Source: Variovorax paradoxus (GTDB lineage: Bacteria; Pseudomonadota; Gammaproteobacteria; Burkholderiales; Burkholderiaceae_C). From it: a stretch of DNA of 64,000 bases. This document shows, piece after piece, positions 18,315-26,357 of this stretch. The stretch spans positions 2,108,001 to 2,172,000 of the forward strand of contig NZ_JAUSXL010000002.1 of the NCBI RefSeq assembly GCF_030815975.1, read 5' to 3'. Within the stretch, counting starts at the first letter, position 1. Every line of letters starts with the position of its first letter. The notes under the pieces were generated by a model that searched no databases, was not told the DNA's origin, and was given only the letters and a program-made list of their open reading frames with translations. Both the position numbers and the translations under genes were made by a program.

Positions 18315-19007
18315 ATGAATGTCGCTTCCCTGAGATCTCCATCCATCCAACCAACAGCCACCGAGCAGCGCACGAGCGCGGAGGGCGGCGCCGTCAACGC
18401 GCTCGGCAGCGTCACCTCGGCGTTGCCCGGCGGCCTCTACAGCGTCGAGAGCGACGGCCGCGTGCTGCATTGCCAGCGTGCCGCCAGCTGCCTGCTGCGC
18501 CCCGAGATCGGCGACCTGGTGCTCGTGAGCGGGCCCGATGCGAAGCGCCTCTATCTCACCGCAGTGGCCGAGCAGGCCGATGCGCGCACCTCGCGCCTGG
18601 ACGTGAGCGGCGATCTCACCCTGGCTTCCGAGCGCGGCGCGGTCAGCATCGAAAGTGCGACGCGGCTGTCGCTGCAGGGCCGCGAACGCCTGTGCATGGA
18701 TACGCCGCAGCTGGAAATCGACGCTGACACGGCTGACTGCCGCGTGGGCCGGCTCGCCTACCAGGGCGAGGAGGCCGAGGCCAGGGTGCTCAGCATGCGC
18801 GTGATCGGCCGCGTCTACGAAGTCATCGTCGACCGACTGGTGCACCTGAGCAAGACCGCATTTCGGATGACCGAGGGCATCGACCAGGTGCGAGCGTCGC
18901 ACATCGACTACCAGGCCAGCGAGATGGCGCGGCTGCACGGCAGGAACACCGTGGTCACGGCGCAGGACCTGATCAAGGCCGACGCCAGCCAGATTCACAT
19001 GGGCTGA
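18315..19007 (+). CDS. DUF3540 family T6SS-associated protein
   Basis: The 230-residue protein matches DUF3540. A Gly-rich start is followed by a beta domain (SDGRVLHCQRAASCLLRPEI, GDLVLVSGPDAKRLYLTAV), then a repetitive beta-helical middle (LDVSGDLTLASERGAVSIES) and a helical region (MRVIGRVYEVIVDRLVHLSK). The middle resembles the needle-like repeats of VgrG tips, so it may pair with a spike. The ATG at 18315 has a weak GAGG six bases upstream. It lies between the pentapeptide and DUF4150 genes, the standard order of this cassette. Biochemical function is unknown. Confidence 0.83.
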   Translation: MNVASLRSPSIQPTATEQRTSAEGGAVNALGSVTSALPGGLYSVESDGRVLHCQRAASCLLRPEIGDLVLVSGPDAKRLYLTAVAEQADARTSRLDVSGDLTLASERGAVSIESATRLSLQGRERLCMDTPQLEIDADTADCRVGRLAYQGEEAEARVLSMRVIGRVYEVIVDRLVHLSKTAFRMTEGIDQVRASHIDYQASEMARLHGRNTVVTAQDLIKADASQIHMG

Positions 19008-19051
19008 AGCACAGCCTGCCCAAGCTTTCCAATCATCGAAGGAGACACCGC

Positions 19052-19435
19052 ATGTTTGCCAATTGCCAGTTGATGGGCATGGACCTTGCCATTCCCGACG
19101 TCTGCAAGACGCCGGCCATTCCGATTCCATACCCCAACTTCGCGCTCGGCCCCACCGCGATTCCGAAAGCCTGGAACATCCTCTACCTGTGCACCCCCGC
19201 GCACAACCTGGCGACGCGCACGCCGATCACCTTCGGCGACAACGCGGGCATCGGCCTGGGCGTGGCGGTGCAGAGCGTGATGGGCCAGTCCCAGCACACG
19301 CTGGGCGCGTTCACGATGCTGATCAAGGGCTCGGCGCAGACGCGCCTGACGAGCATGACGCGACAGAATCGCGGCAACGCGATGGGCATGCGCATCGTGC
19401 CGAGCCAGCCCAAGATCCTGGTGCTGATGGCCTGA
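19052..19435 (+). CDS. DUF4150 PAAR-like T6SS spike-tip protein
   Basis: The 127-residue protein carries the DUF4150 signature VCKTPAIPIPYPNFA at about residues 17-31, followed by Gly/Ala-rich beta segments (TPITFGDNAGIGLGVAVQSV). DUF4150 proteins are PAAR-like and are expected to cap the VgrG trimer; in other genomes they often have a toxin domain fused behind. Here the protein stops at the bare tip domain. The start has AAGGAG upstream (19038-19043). The gene ends the + strand cassette and faces the phosphatase gene, so no toxin gene follows where one is usually found. Confidence 0.88.
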   Translation: MFANCQLMGMDLAIPDVCKTPAIPIPYPNFALGPTAIPKAWNILYLCTPAHNLATRTPITFGDNAGIGLGVAVQSVMGQSQHTLGAFTMLIKGSAQTRLTSMTRQNRGNAMGMRIVPSQPKILVLMA

Positions 19436-19465
19436 AAGTCACTGAGAGAAAGACAGCGAGGGGCG

Positions 19466-20281
19466 TCAGGCGGTACCGCGCGCCACCGCCGTCCCCGCCA
19501 GCGTTACCTGCTGCGGAAACCCCACCCACACCGCCAGCGCCGAATAGTTGTCGCGCGACTCGTCGGCTTTGGCTTCGGCCGCGCGGCGCAGCAGCGCGAG
19601 CCATTCCTCGGCGCTGTCGGCCAACTGCAGCGAGCGCTCCATCACCTGTTGCGAGATGAGCTGCCACAAGCCGTCCGTGCACAGCAAAAACGCATCGCCG
19701 TCGGCAAGGCGCTGCGGCGTCGACACGGTGGTTTCCGCCGTGGCCCGGGCGCCGAGCGCGCGGTACAGCAAATTGGTCTTCACCAGCCGTTCGCCGCCGT
19801 TGGCGCCATTGCCCATGGCGGCTTCGCCCGAGCGCTCCGACAGGCTGTGGTCCTCGGTGCGCTGCATCAGCGCGCCGCGGCGGAACCAGTAGAGACGGCT
19901 GTCGCCGACATGGGCCCAGCAGGCCTGGCCGCTGGTGCGGTCCACGAACAGCGAGACGATGGTCGCGCTCATCCTGTTCTGGTCGGCCAGCTCGCGCTGC
20001 TTGGCAAGGATGGCGTCGTTGGCGGCCTTCACGGCCTGCTGGATGTCATGCTGCGCCACCGACGGGTTGTCGACGAAGGTGTTGAGCGCGGTATCGACCG
20101 CGATGCGCGCGGCCAGTTCGCCGCCCGCGTTGCCGCCGACGCCGTCGCTCACGACGAAACAGGCGTTGTATTCGTCGAGGTGGTAGCCGATGGCGTCCTG
20201 GTTGCCGCTGCGCTCGCCCACGCAGGAGAACTGCGAGGTCGAGATGGGAACCGAAAAGGCGCGGGGAGCGGTCTCAAGCAC
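19466..20281 (-). CDS. pppA: PP2C-type phosphatase PppA controlling the T6SS
   Basis: The 271-residue protein contains the PPM/PP2C metal-site motifs in order: RSGNQDAIGY, FVVSDGVGGNAGG, AHVGDSRLYWFR, FLLCTDGLWQLI and a final RDNYSALAVWV. In T6SSs with a threonine phosphorylation pathway, PppA dephosphorylates the FHA protein and opposes PpkA. It starts with GTG at 20281 and overlaps the end of the FHA gene by 8 bp, so the two are one minus-strand operon. The kinase partner lies 10 kb away on the other strand at 30754. Confidence 0.93.
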   Translation of the reverse strand: MLETAPRAFSVPISTSQFSCVGERSGNQDAIGYHLDEYNACFVVSDGVGGNAGGELAARIAVDTALNTFVDNPSVAQHDIQQAVKAANDAILAKQRELADQNRMSATIVSLFVDRTSGQACWAHVGDSRLYWFRRGALMQRTEDHSLSERSGEAAMGNGANGGERLVKTNLLYRALGARATAETTVSTPQRLADGDAFLLCTDGLWQLISQQVMERSLQLADSAEEWLALLRRAAEAKADESRDNYSALAVWVGFPQQVTLAGTAVARGTA

Positions 20282-22250
20282 GGCGCGCCTCCTTCAACCG
20301 TTCCATCTCCTTGTCGTAGGCCTGCTGGAAGGCCCGGCCGAAGACGGCCTGGAAATCGTCCTCGACGGCCGCGGTGGTCTCGGCATGCAGCTTCTGCAGC
20401 TGGCGCCACAGGCGCGCCTCGCGGCCGCCGGGCAGCAGCTTCTCGCCCAGTCCGCCGTCGTGCGGCGTCGCGGTGTTCAATGCTGCGGGGTCGAAGCGCT
20501 TGAGCACCGTGAGCAGCGCGGCGCGCATGCCGGCCACCATGCCGAGCTGATGCGACTGCAGGTCGCCGAGCGCGTCGTGCACGGCCGCTTCGGGCGCCAG
20601 GAAGCCGGGCATGCGCGCGCCGAACATCTGCATCAGCACGGCGCGGCCGTTGGGAAGAATCTTGAAGGGGTTGTTCTCTTCGTCGACGATCATCGTGATC
20701 TCGGCGCGCACTTCGCGCTTGAGCATGGCGCGCGACGAGAGCAGCTCGATGGTGCCGTCGGTGAACGCGCGCATGAGCCGGCCGAGGCGCCGCATGGCTT
20801 CGGCGTCCAGCGGCTGCTGGCCGGCCACGTCGGGCACGCCGGCACCTTCGAGAAAAGCCTTGAAGAGTTCGTCCGAGGAGGACGGTGTCGATGAGGGCGC
20901 TGCGGCGGGGGCTGTAGGCGCAGCCACCGGCGAAGGCGCAGCAGCAGCGGGCTTCGGTTCCGGCGCGGGCGGTTCAGCCGGCGCGGCCTTTGCAGGAGGA
21001 GAAATGTCCGCGTGGGCGGCTGTGGCTGTGACCGGCACCGGTGCTGCTGGTGCTGGTGCTGGTGCTGGCGATGGCGGCGGCGGCGGCGGTGTCGGTGGCG
21101 GTGGCGAAGATGGCGGTTCGGTCGACGCGGACACCTGCGCCTCGATGGTCTTCGCAGCCGGCGCATCAAAGGCCACCGGGTTCGGCGGCCTGAATTGCGC
21201 CGTCAGTTCCCGCGCATGGTTCGAGTGGCCGTACCCCTGCGGTGCCGCCGGCCTGGTCAGCAGATCGACGGCCGGATGCACGTCGCTGAGCGGATCTTCG
21301 TGGGTCAGCGCGGTGGGGCGCGGATCGGAAAGCGGCGAGGGCGCGTCGTTGTCGGCGGCAAAGAAGGACAGCGGGTCCATGCCGCGCTTGAGCGCCACGT
21401 CGGACATGCCCTCTTCCGCACGCGGGTTCAGCTCGGCCAGCGGGTCGACCGGATTCCTGCGTGCCTGCGAGGGCAGCTCGAAAGGCTCGTGCGCCATCGG
21501 GTCGGGCATGGGCTCGGAGGCGCTCGCTTCGCGGCGCGGCGCATTTGCGAGGATGGCATCCCAATCGGCGGCGGAGGGAATCTGCGAGGCGCCTGGATGA
21601 GTGCTTGCCGGCGATGGGGCTGGCGAGGGCGAGGGCGAGGGCGAGGGCGAGGGCGAGGGCGAGGCCGCGGGCACCGGCGCGGCCGCAAATGCTTCGGCGG
21701 GCGGTGGTGCCGGCACGGCCGGCGGTGGCCTCGCCACGGTCACGGGCTGCGCATCGCCGATCGGCAGCGCGCCTGCGCCGAAGAGGTCCGAGAACACATC
21801 GGAGACGGGCGCCGCCGGCAGCAGCGAGTCCATCGGCGCTTGCGCCATGGCGCCGGCCGGCGATGCATTGCGCACAAGCGCGGCCGGCGGTGGTGCTGCC
21901 ATCACGGGCGCGGCGGCCTCGACAGGCACGGCGCGTTGCGCGCTCCCCGCCACCAGCACATAGCTCCCGATGGTCACGCGGTCGCCGTCGGCGATCGGCG
22001 ATTCCTGCTCGTGCTGCAGCGTGCGCTCGTTGACGCCGATGGGCAGCACCGCGCTCATGTTGCGCAGCACCGTCACGCCACTGTCGTCGAAGCGCACGGT
22101 GGCCTGCAGGCGCGAGATCTGGCGCTGCTCGTCGGGCAGCACCAGGTGGTTGTCGGGGCTGCGCCCGATGGTTCCGCCGGGTGCCGCGAGCAAGGCCGAG
22201 GGCCCCGCGGCCACCGGCTTGCCGGCATGTTCGATCACCGTCCAACGCAT
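20274..22250 (-). CDS. tagH: FHA-domain T6SS regulator (TagH/Fha)
   Basis: The 658-residue protein has an N-terminal FHA domain (about residues 25-100: GGTIGRSPDNHLVLPDE, ISRLQATVRF). A long Pro/Ala/Ser-rich linker with an Ser-Pro repeat follows. The C-terminal domain is of the T6SS-FHA type (about 490-658: PFKILPNGRAVLMQMFGARM, FGRAFQQAYDKEMERLKEAR). Fha recruits phosphorylated partners and promotes assembly of the system when phosphorylated by PpkA. The canonical His after the SR of the FHA motif is Gln here. The ATG at 22250 follows GGGAGG; a longer frame to 22316 runs into a dispersed repeat and is rejected. Confidence 0.92.
   Translation of the reverse strand: MRWTVIEHAGKPVAAGPSALLAAPGGTIGRSPDNHLVLPDEQRQISRLQATVRFDDSGVTVLRNMSAVLPIGVNERTLQHEQESPIADGDRVTIGSYVLVAGSAQRAVPVEAAAPVMAAPPPAALVRNASPAGAMAQAPMDSLLPAAPVSDVFSDLFGAGALPIGDAQPVTVARPPPAVPAPPPAEAFAAAPVPAASPSPSPSPSPSPSPAPSPASTHPGASQIPSAADWDAILANAPRREASASEPMPDPMAHEPFELPSQARRNPVDPLAELNPRAEEGMSDVALKRGMDPLSFFAADNDAPSPLSDPRPTALTHEDPLSDVHPAVDLLTRPAAPQGYGHSNHARELTAQFRPPNPVAFDAPAAKTIEAQVSASTEPPSSPPPPTPPPPPPSPAPAPAPAAPVPVTATAAHADISPPAKAAPAEPPAPEPKPAAAAPSPVAAPTAPAAAPSSTPSSSDELFKAFLEGAGVPDVAGQQPLDAEAMRRLGRLMRAFTDGTIELLSSRAMLKREVRAEITMIVDEENNPFKILPNGRAVLMQMFGARMPGFLAPEAAVHDALGDLQSHQLGMVAGMRAALLTVLKRFDPAALNTATPHDGGLGEKLLPGGREARLWRQLQKLHAETTAAVEDDFQAVFGRAFQQAYDKEMERLKEARRA
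21625..21660. repeat. Hexanucleotide tandem repeat (GAGGGC)6
   Basis: Six perfect copies of GAGGGC are followed by a degenerate seventh (GAGGCC). On the coding strand they encode alternating Ser-Pro in the linker of the FHA protein. Because the unit is a multiple of three, slippage changes linker length without breaking the frame. Confidence 0.9.
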
Positions 22251-22256
22251 ATCAGA

Positions 22257-22320
22257 CCTCCCGCCGGGCCGCCCCAAGGGCGGTCTGCGCCCCCTCGGGG
22301 GGCAGTGAATACACACAGTG
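22257..22320. repeat. GC-rich dispersed intergenic repeat upstream of tagH
   Basis: The segment holds two small hairpins, CCGCCC-CAA-GGGCGG and GCCCCC-TC-GGGGGGC, and ends CAGTGAATACACACAGTGA. Its opening GCCGGGCCGCCCCAAG resembles the duplicated leader before tssG (GCCGGGCCGTTCCCAAGG). It occupies most of the 131-bp gap between the tagH start and the lipoprotein stop. It looks like a member of a family dispersed in Comamonadaceae genomes, which is an inference from memory. Confidence 0.6.
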
Positions 22321-22381
22321 ATGAACGTGGGGGTTCATGGATTTCCATCTATGTCGAGCCGCGGCTCATCCCTTGCGGCGC

Positions 22382-22786
22382 TCAACGCTTCATTCGCTTG
22401 GCGGCCTCGAAGGCAGGGCCCCACACCGGGTGCTTGCGCTCGGCAACGGTGAGGTCGAAGTTCGGGAACGCGTCCATGAGCTTGCGGAATTGCGCGCGGC
22501 ATTCAGGCACCTGGTTGGCCACGCAATAGCTGAACGCTTCGAGCTTCATGGCATCGAGCCGCGTGGCCGGCTCCGCGGCCTCGAACACCGAGACGCCACC
22601 GCTCTTGAGCGTGGTGATGGCCTTGGCGTAGTCGCCTTCGTCATAGGCCTGTTGCGCGCGTTCGAGCGTGCTGCGCGCCACCTGCTGGCTCAGGCGTTCG
22701 GGTTGCGGCGGCTCGGGCGGTGGCTTGGTTGCGCAACCAGCGGCCAGAACCAGGGTGAACGCCAAAGCAGGCAGACATGACTTCAA
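22382..22786 (-). CDS. T6SS-associated lipoprotein with TPR-like region
   Basis: The 134-residue protein has a lipoprotein signal (MKSCLPALAFTLVLAAGC, lipobox LAAGC, Cys18) and a Pro-rich linker. A helical domain follows (SQQVARSTLERAQQAYDEGD onward) that resembles a tetratricopeptide pair, as in small envelope lipoproteins encoded in T6SS clusters. It begins with TTG at 22786, preceded by TAGGAGAG; the nearby ATG is in another frame. It probably belongs to the tagH-pppA transcription unit as its first gene. Exact role unknown. Confidence 0.75.
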   Translation of the reverse strand: MKSCLPALAFTLVLAAGCATKPPPEPPQPERLSQQVARSTLERAQQAYDEGDYAKAITTLKSGGVSVFEAAEPATRLDAMKLEAFSYCVANQVPECRAQFRKLMDAFPNFDLTVAERKHPVWGPAFEAAKRMKR

Positions 22787-22917
22787 TCTTCTCTCCTACC
22801 TTGCAAAAGGCAATGCTTGAGATAGTGTGCCGCTGTCATGCGACAGGCACGCGATGCAATGCGATTCGTGCGCACGACTTCGATAATATAGGCCGCGAAC
22901 CACAAGGGAAGATCTCA
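22787..22917. promoter_or_regulatory. Divergent intergenic region between the lipoprotein operon and tssJKLM
   Basis: This 131-bp gap separates two divergent T6SS units and must hold promoters for one or both. A GATAATATA stretch at 22882-22890 is the most -10-like element in either direction, with no good -35 at the correct spacing. A small inverted repeat CTGTC-ATGC-GACAG lies at 22833-22846. The promoter assignment is weak. Confidence 0.35.
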
Positions 22918-23433
22918 ATGCATCGACGAACCCTGCTTCAAGGCGCACTTGCAACCGCACCGTTGCTCGGTGGCCTCGGTGGATGCGCATCGACTGCGAA
23001 GTCATTGCCCACGCCCTACGCAGTGACCATCAGGATCGACGATGGCGTCAACCCCGACGGACGCGGCCAGCCGGCGCCGATTCTCGTCAAGGTCTTCGAA
23101 CTGAAATCTTCCGGTAACTTCGAGACAGCAGACTACTTTGCACTACAGGACCGCGACCGCGAAACGCTTTCGACGGAACTCGTGAACGCCGACCAGGCCA
23201 TCATGCGCAGCGGCGAAGAGCGTGTCTTCAAGCGCGAGGCCGGGCTCGATTCGCGTGCCATCGGCATCATTGCCGGCTACCGCAAGCTCGAGGCCGCGCG
23301 ATGGCGCATCGTGCTGCCGCTCAAGGAGCCCAAGCAAACCAATCTCTACAAGGTGTGGCAGTTTTCTCCGAGCGAGCAAACCGTGCGCATCGCGATCCGC
23401 AAGAGCGGCATCGAGTTACTACCAAGTCGTTAA
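22918..23433 (+). CDS. tssJ: T6SS outer-membrane lipoprotein TssJ
   Basis: The 171-residue protein starts MHRRTLLQGALATAPLLGGL and has a lipobox LGGC, then the TssJ beta-sandwich with segments LVKVFELKSSGNFETADYFA and ERVFKREAGLDSRAIGIIAG. TssJ anchors the TssJLM membrane complex to the outer membrane through TssM. The ATG at 22918 is chosen because it opens a proper lipoprotein signal; the frame continues upstream to 22777 but would bury that signal. The gene heads tssJ-K-L-M-tagF-ppkA. Confidence 0.94.
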   Translation: MHRRTLLQGALATAPLLGGLGGCASTAKSLPTPYAVTIRIDDGVNPDGRGQPAPILVKVFELKSSGNFETADYFALQDRDRETLSTELVNADQAIMRSGEERVFKREAGLDSRAIGIIAGYRKLEAARWRIVLPLKEPKQTNLYKVWQFSPSEQTVRIAIRKSGIELLPSR

Positions 23434-23595
23434 TTTTCTCGGCTTTGTAGCTAGAAAGTGCGAGAAATTCGCACGCGAAAAGCGGTGCAAAACGTAAGAA
23501 GCGCCGTGTAGCATCAGAGAAAAAAACCAATTCAATCGGGAGGCCGTTAGCAGCACCTCCCGCTTCAGTGTGGGCACTCCCCAGGAGGTTCTTTG
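23434..23595 (+). promoter_or_regulatory. tssJ-tssK spacer with two hairpins
   Basis: The 162-bp spacer contains no gene. It holds a perfect inverted repeat GTGCGA-GAAAT-TCGCAC at 23458-23474 and a second one, GGGAGG with CCTCCC, at 23538-23561. The second could sequester purine-rich sequence near the ribosome-binding site AGGAGG at 23583. The spacer is lower in GC than its surroundings and may hold a second promoter. It could equally reflect mRNA processing between tssJ and tssK. No clear -10/-35 pair is visible. Confidence 0.4.
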
Positions 23596-24972
23596 GTGAC
23601 AGTTCGCAATCCGGGCGCCGGCAAGCAAGGCGCCCTTCCGCAGGCGTTGGCGAATCGCGTGGTGTGGTCCGAAGGCATGTACCTGCGGCCGCAGCATTTC
23701 CAGCAACTGGAGCGCTATGTCGAGCAGTACGTCACGCGCCGCACAGCGGGCCTGCAAGGTGCCTATTGGGGATGGCTGCAGCTGGACATCGACCGCGATG
23801 CCCATGCGCTCGGCCGCGTGTCGCTGCTCGGCGGCGCGGGCGTGCTGCCCGACGGCACGCCGTTCTCGTTCGGCGCCGACGATGCGCCACTGCCCTACGA
23901 GGTGCCGAACGACCTGACCGACGAGCTCATCGTGCTTGCGCTGCCGCTGCGCCGCACGGGCAGCGAAGAAATCATCTTCGCGGAGAACGAAGGCTCGGCC
24001 GCGCGCTTCGGCGTGGTCGAGCGCGAGGTGGCCGACGGCAATTCGGTGGCGCTCGGCCCGGCGGTGCTGCAGCTTGCCAAGCCGCGCCTGCGCCTGGCGC
24101 GCGCATCGTCGCTCACGGCCGAGTGGCAGGCCATCGGCGCGGTGCGCGTGATCGAGCGGCGCACCGACCACAAGCTGGTGATCGACGCCAACTACATTCC
24201 GCCGGTGCTCGATGCGTCGGCGCACCCCATGCTGCGCAGCATGGTGGCCGAGCTGCACGGCCTGCTCACGCAGCGCTCCGAGGCCCTGGCCTCGCGGCTC
24301 TCGCAGCCCGGCCGCGGCGGCGTGAGCGAGGTCTCCGACTTTCTTTTGCTCGAACTCGTCAACCGCTATCTCGCGCTGACCTGGCATGCGCAGCATGCGG
24401 TGCAGGTGCATCCCGAGGAACTGTTCGTCGACTGGTTCAAGCTGGCCTGCCATCTCGCCACGCACACCTCGCCCACGCGGCGCCCCGTGGTGTGGCCGAA
24501 GTACGACCACGACAATCTCAACGAGAGCATCCGGCCGCTGATGGAAGAGCTGCGGCGCTCGCTCTCGGCGGTGCTCGAGCAGAGCGCCATCGCCATCGAG
24601 CTCGAGGAGCGCAGCCATGGCGTGCGCGTGGGCCGCATGCCCGATCCGGTGCTCGTGCGCAACGCGGGCTTCGTGCTCGCGGTGCATGCCAACCTGCCCG
24701 CCGAAGCCATCCAGCAGCGCTTTCCGACGCAGGTCAAGATCGGCTCGGTCGAGCGCATCCGCGACCTCGTGCAGCTGCAGCTGCCGGGCGTGGCGGTGCG
24801 GCCACTGCCGGTAGCCCCGCGCCAGATTCCATACAACGCGGGCTACCACTATTTCGAACTCGACAAGAGTGGCGACATGTGGCGCCAGCTCGAAAAATCG
24901 GGCGGCGTTGCAATGCACCTGGCCGGCGACTTCCCGGGCCTGGCCATGGAGTTCTGGGCAATTCGTCCGTGA
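23596..24972 (+). CDS. tssK: T6SS baseplate-membrane connector TssK
   Basis: The 458-residue protein has the TssK opening NRVVWSEGMYLRPQHFQQLE and further family segments (LTDELIVLALPLRR, RYLALTWHAQHAVQVHPEEL). The C-terminal region includes YNAGYHYFELDKSGDMWRQL. TssK connects the TssEFG wedge to the TssL/TssM cytoplasmic domains. Two adjacent non-ATG starts are possible, TTG at 23593 or GTG at 23596. GTG is preferred because AGGAGG then lies seven bases upstream. tssL follows after 8 bp. Confidence 0.95.
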   Translation: MTVRNPGAGKQGALPQALANRVVWSEGMYLRPQHFQQLERYVEQYVTRRTAGLQGAYWGWLQLDIDRDAHALGRVSLLGGAGVLPDGTPFSFGADDAPLPYEVPNDLTDELIVLALPLRRTGSEEIIFAENEGSAARFGVVEREVADGNSVALGPAVLQLAKPRLRLARASSLTAEWQAIGAVRVIERRTDHKLVIDANYIPPVLDASAHPMLRSMVAELHGLLTQRSEALASRLSQPGRGGVSEVSDFLLLELVNRYLALTWHAQHAVQVHPEELFVDWFKLACHLATHTSPTRRPVVWPKYDHDNLNESIRPLMEELRRSLSAVLEQSAIAIELEERSHGVRVGRMPDPVLVRNAGFVLAVHANLPAEAIQQRFPTQVKIGSVERIRDLVQLQLPGVAVRPLPVAPRQIPYNAGYHYFELDKSGDMWRQLEKSGGVAMHLAGDFPGLAMEFWAIRP

Positions 24973-24980
24973 GGGACCCA

Positions 24981-26357
24981 ATGAACGGTGTCAACGACAT
25001 GGCCGTCGGTCCGGGAGGCTTCGTGCCGCCCAACCCGGGCGGCGGCAACAACAGCGGCAACGGCGATGCGGCGGGCCCGTCCCCGGCATCGCGCGGCGCG
25101 GGGCAGCAGCAACCCCAGTCATTCACCGCCTTGCACGACGCGCGCCGTCCGCATGCGGGCGACACCGCGCTGGCCGGCAACAATCCGCTCGTCGCGGCGG
25201 CCAACCCGCTGCTCGACCTGATCCCGCAGATCCGCGCCACCGGCCACCACGATGCGCCCGCGCAATTGCGCGAGCACCTGGTCGACGAGGTCAGGCGCTT
25301 CGAGACGCGCGCGCAGCAAAGCGGCATTGCGCCCGAGGTGATCATCGGCGCGCGCTACTGCCTGTGCACCGCAGTCGACGAGGCGGCCGCGCTCACGCCC
25401 TGGGGCGGCAGCATCTGGTCGTCGCAGAGCCTGCTCGTGATGTTCCACAACGAGACCTGGGGCGGCGAGAAATTCTTCCAGCTGCTGTCGCGGCTGGTGC
25501 AGAACCCGCAGCAGCACCTGCAGCTGATCGAGCTCATCTACTTCTGCCTGGCGATGGGCTTCGAAGGGCGCTTCCGTGTCATCGACAACGGCCGCACGCA
25601 GCTCGAAACGCTCAAGCAGCGGCTGCTGCAGATCATTCGCCAGGCGCGCGGTGAAATTGCCGCGCCGCTGTCGCCGCACTGGCAGGATTCGAGCGCGCCG
25701 GTGCGCCGCACGCGCAACTGGGTGCCGCTGTGGGCCGTGGGCGCGGTGGCGGCGGTGCTGCTGGTGCTGGTGTTCGGGGTGCTCACCTTCAGCCTGGCCA
25801 GCCGCTCCGACGGCGCGTTCTCCGCGGTCAATGCGGTGCGCCTGCCGCAGACGCAGCGCGCCGTGGCCGTTGCAGCGGCGCCGCAGCCGCGCCTGCAGCG
25901 CTTTCTCGAGCCCGAGATCCGCGACGGCCTGCTGACGGTGCGCGACGAGGCCGACCGCAGCGTGGTGGTGCTGCGCGGCGACGGCCTGTTCGCATCGGGC
26001 TCCGACCGCGTGCTCGACCGCTATGCGCCCGTGCTCGCGCGCGTGGCCGATGCGCTCAACTCGGTGGAGGGCAACGTGCTGGTCAGCGGCTTCAGCGACG
26101 ACCAGCCGATCCGCAGCGTGCGCTTTCCGTCCAACTGGCAGCTCTCGCAGGCGCGTGCCGATGCTGTCAAGAAGATGATCGCCACGCGCGTCACGCGGCC
26201 CGAGCGCCTGCGCGCCGAAGGCCGCGGCGATGCCGACCCGCTGGTGCCCAACGATTCGCCGGCCAACCGTGCGCGCAACCGGCGGGTCGAGGTGACGCTG
26301 CTGGTGGCGCCCGTGGCGGGGGCCGCAGCCGCGGCGCCGCAGGGAGGAACCCGCTGA
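24981..26357 (+). CDS. tssL: T6SS inner-membrane protein TssL with C-terminal OmpA domain
   Basis: The 458-residue protein has a Gly/Pro-rich N-terminus and then the TssL/DotU cytoplasmic domain (NPLLDLIPQIRA, ARYCLCTAVDEAAALTPWG, FFQLLSRLVQNPQQHLQLIE). A single transmembrane helix spans about residues 246-272. A periplasmic OmpA-like peptidoglycan-binding domain follows (about 305-450: VLVSGFSDDQPIRS, LRAEGRGDADPL, NRARNRRVEVTLL). This is an extended TssL that can bind the cell wall without a separate TagL. The ATG at 24981 follows GAGGGA. The stop overlaps the tssM start by one base (TGATG). Confidence 0.96.
   Translation: MNGVNDMAVGPGGFVPPNPGGGNNSGNGDAAGPSPASRGAGQQQPQSFTALHDARRPHAGDTALAGNNPLVAAANPLLDLIPQIRATGHHDAPAQLREHLVDEVRRFETRAQQSGIAPEVIIGARYCLCTAVDEAAALTPWGGSIWSSQSLLVMFHNETWGGEKFFQLLSRLVQNPQQHLQLIELIYFCLAMGFEGRFRVIDNGRTQLETLKQRLLQIIRQARGEIAAPLSPHWQDSSAPVRRTRNWVPLWAVGAVAAVLLVLVFGVLTFSLASRSDGAFSAVNAVRLPQTQRAVAVAAAPQPRLQRFLEPEIRDGLLTVRDEADRSVVVLRGDGLFASGSDRVLDRYAPVLARVADALNSVEGNVLVSGFSDDQPIRSVRFPSNWQLSQARADAVKKMIATRVTRPERLRAEGRGDADPLVPNDSPANRARNRRVEVTLLVAPVAGAAAAAPQGGTR

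Noticed and set aside
22777..22917. Longer N-terminus for TssJ starting at 22777
   Set aside because: It would bury the lipoprotein signal and overlap the divergent lipoprotein start; the ATG at 22918 gives a normal TssJ.
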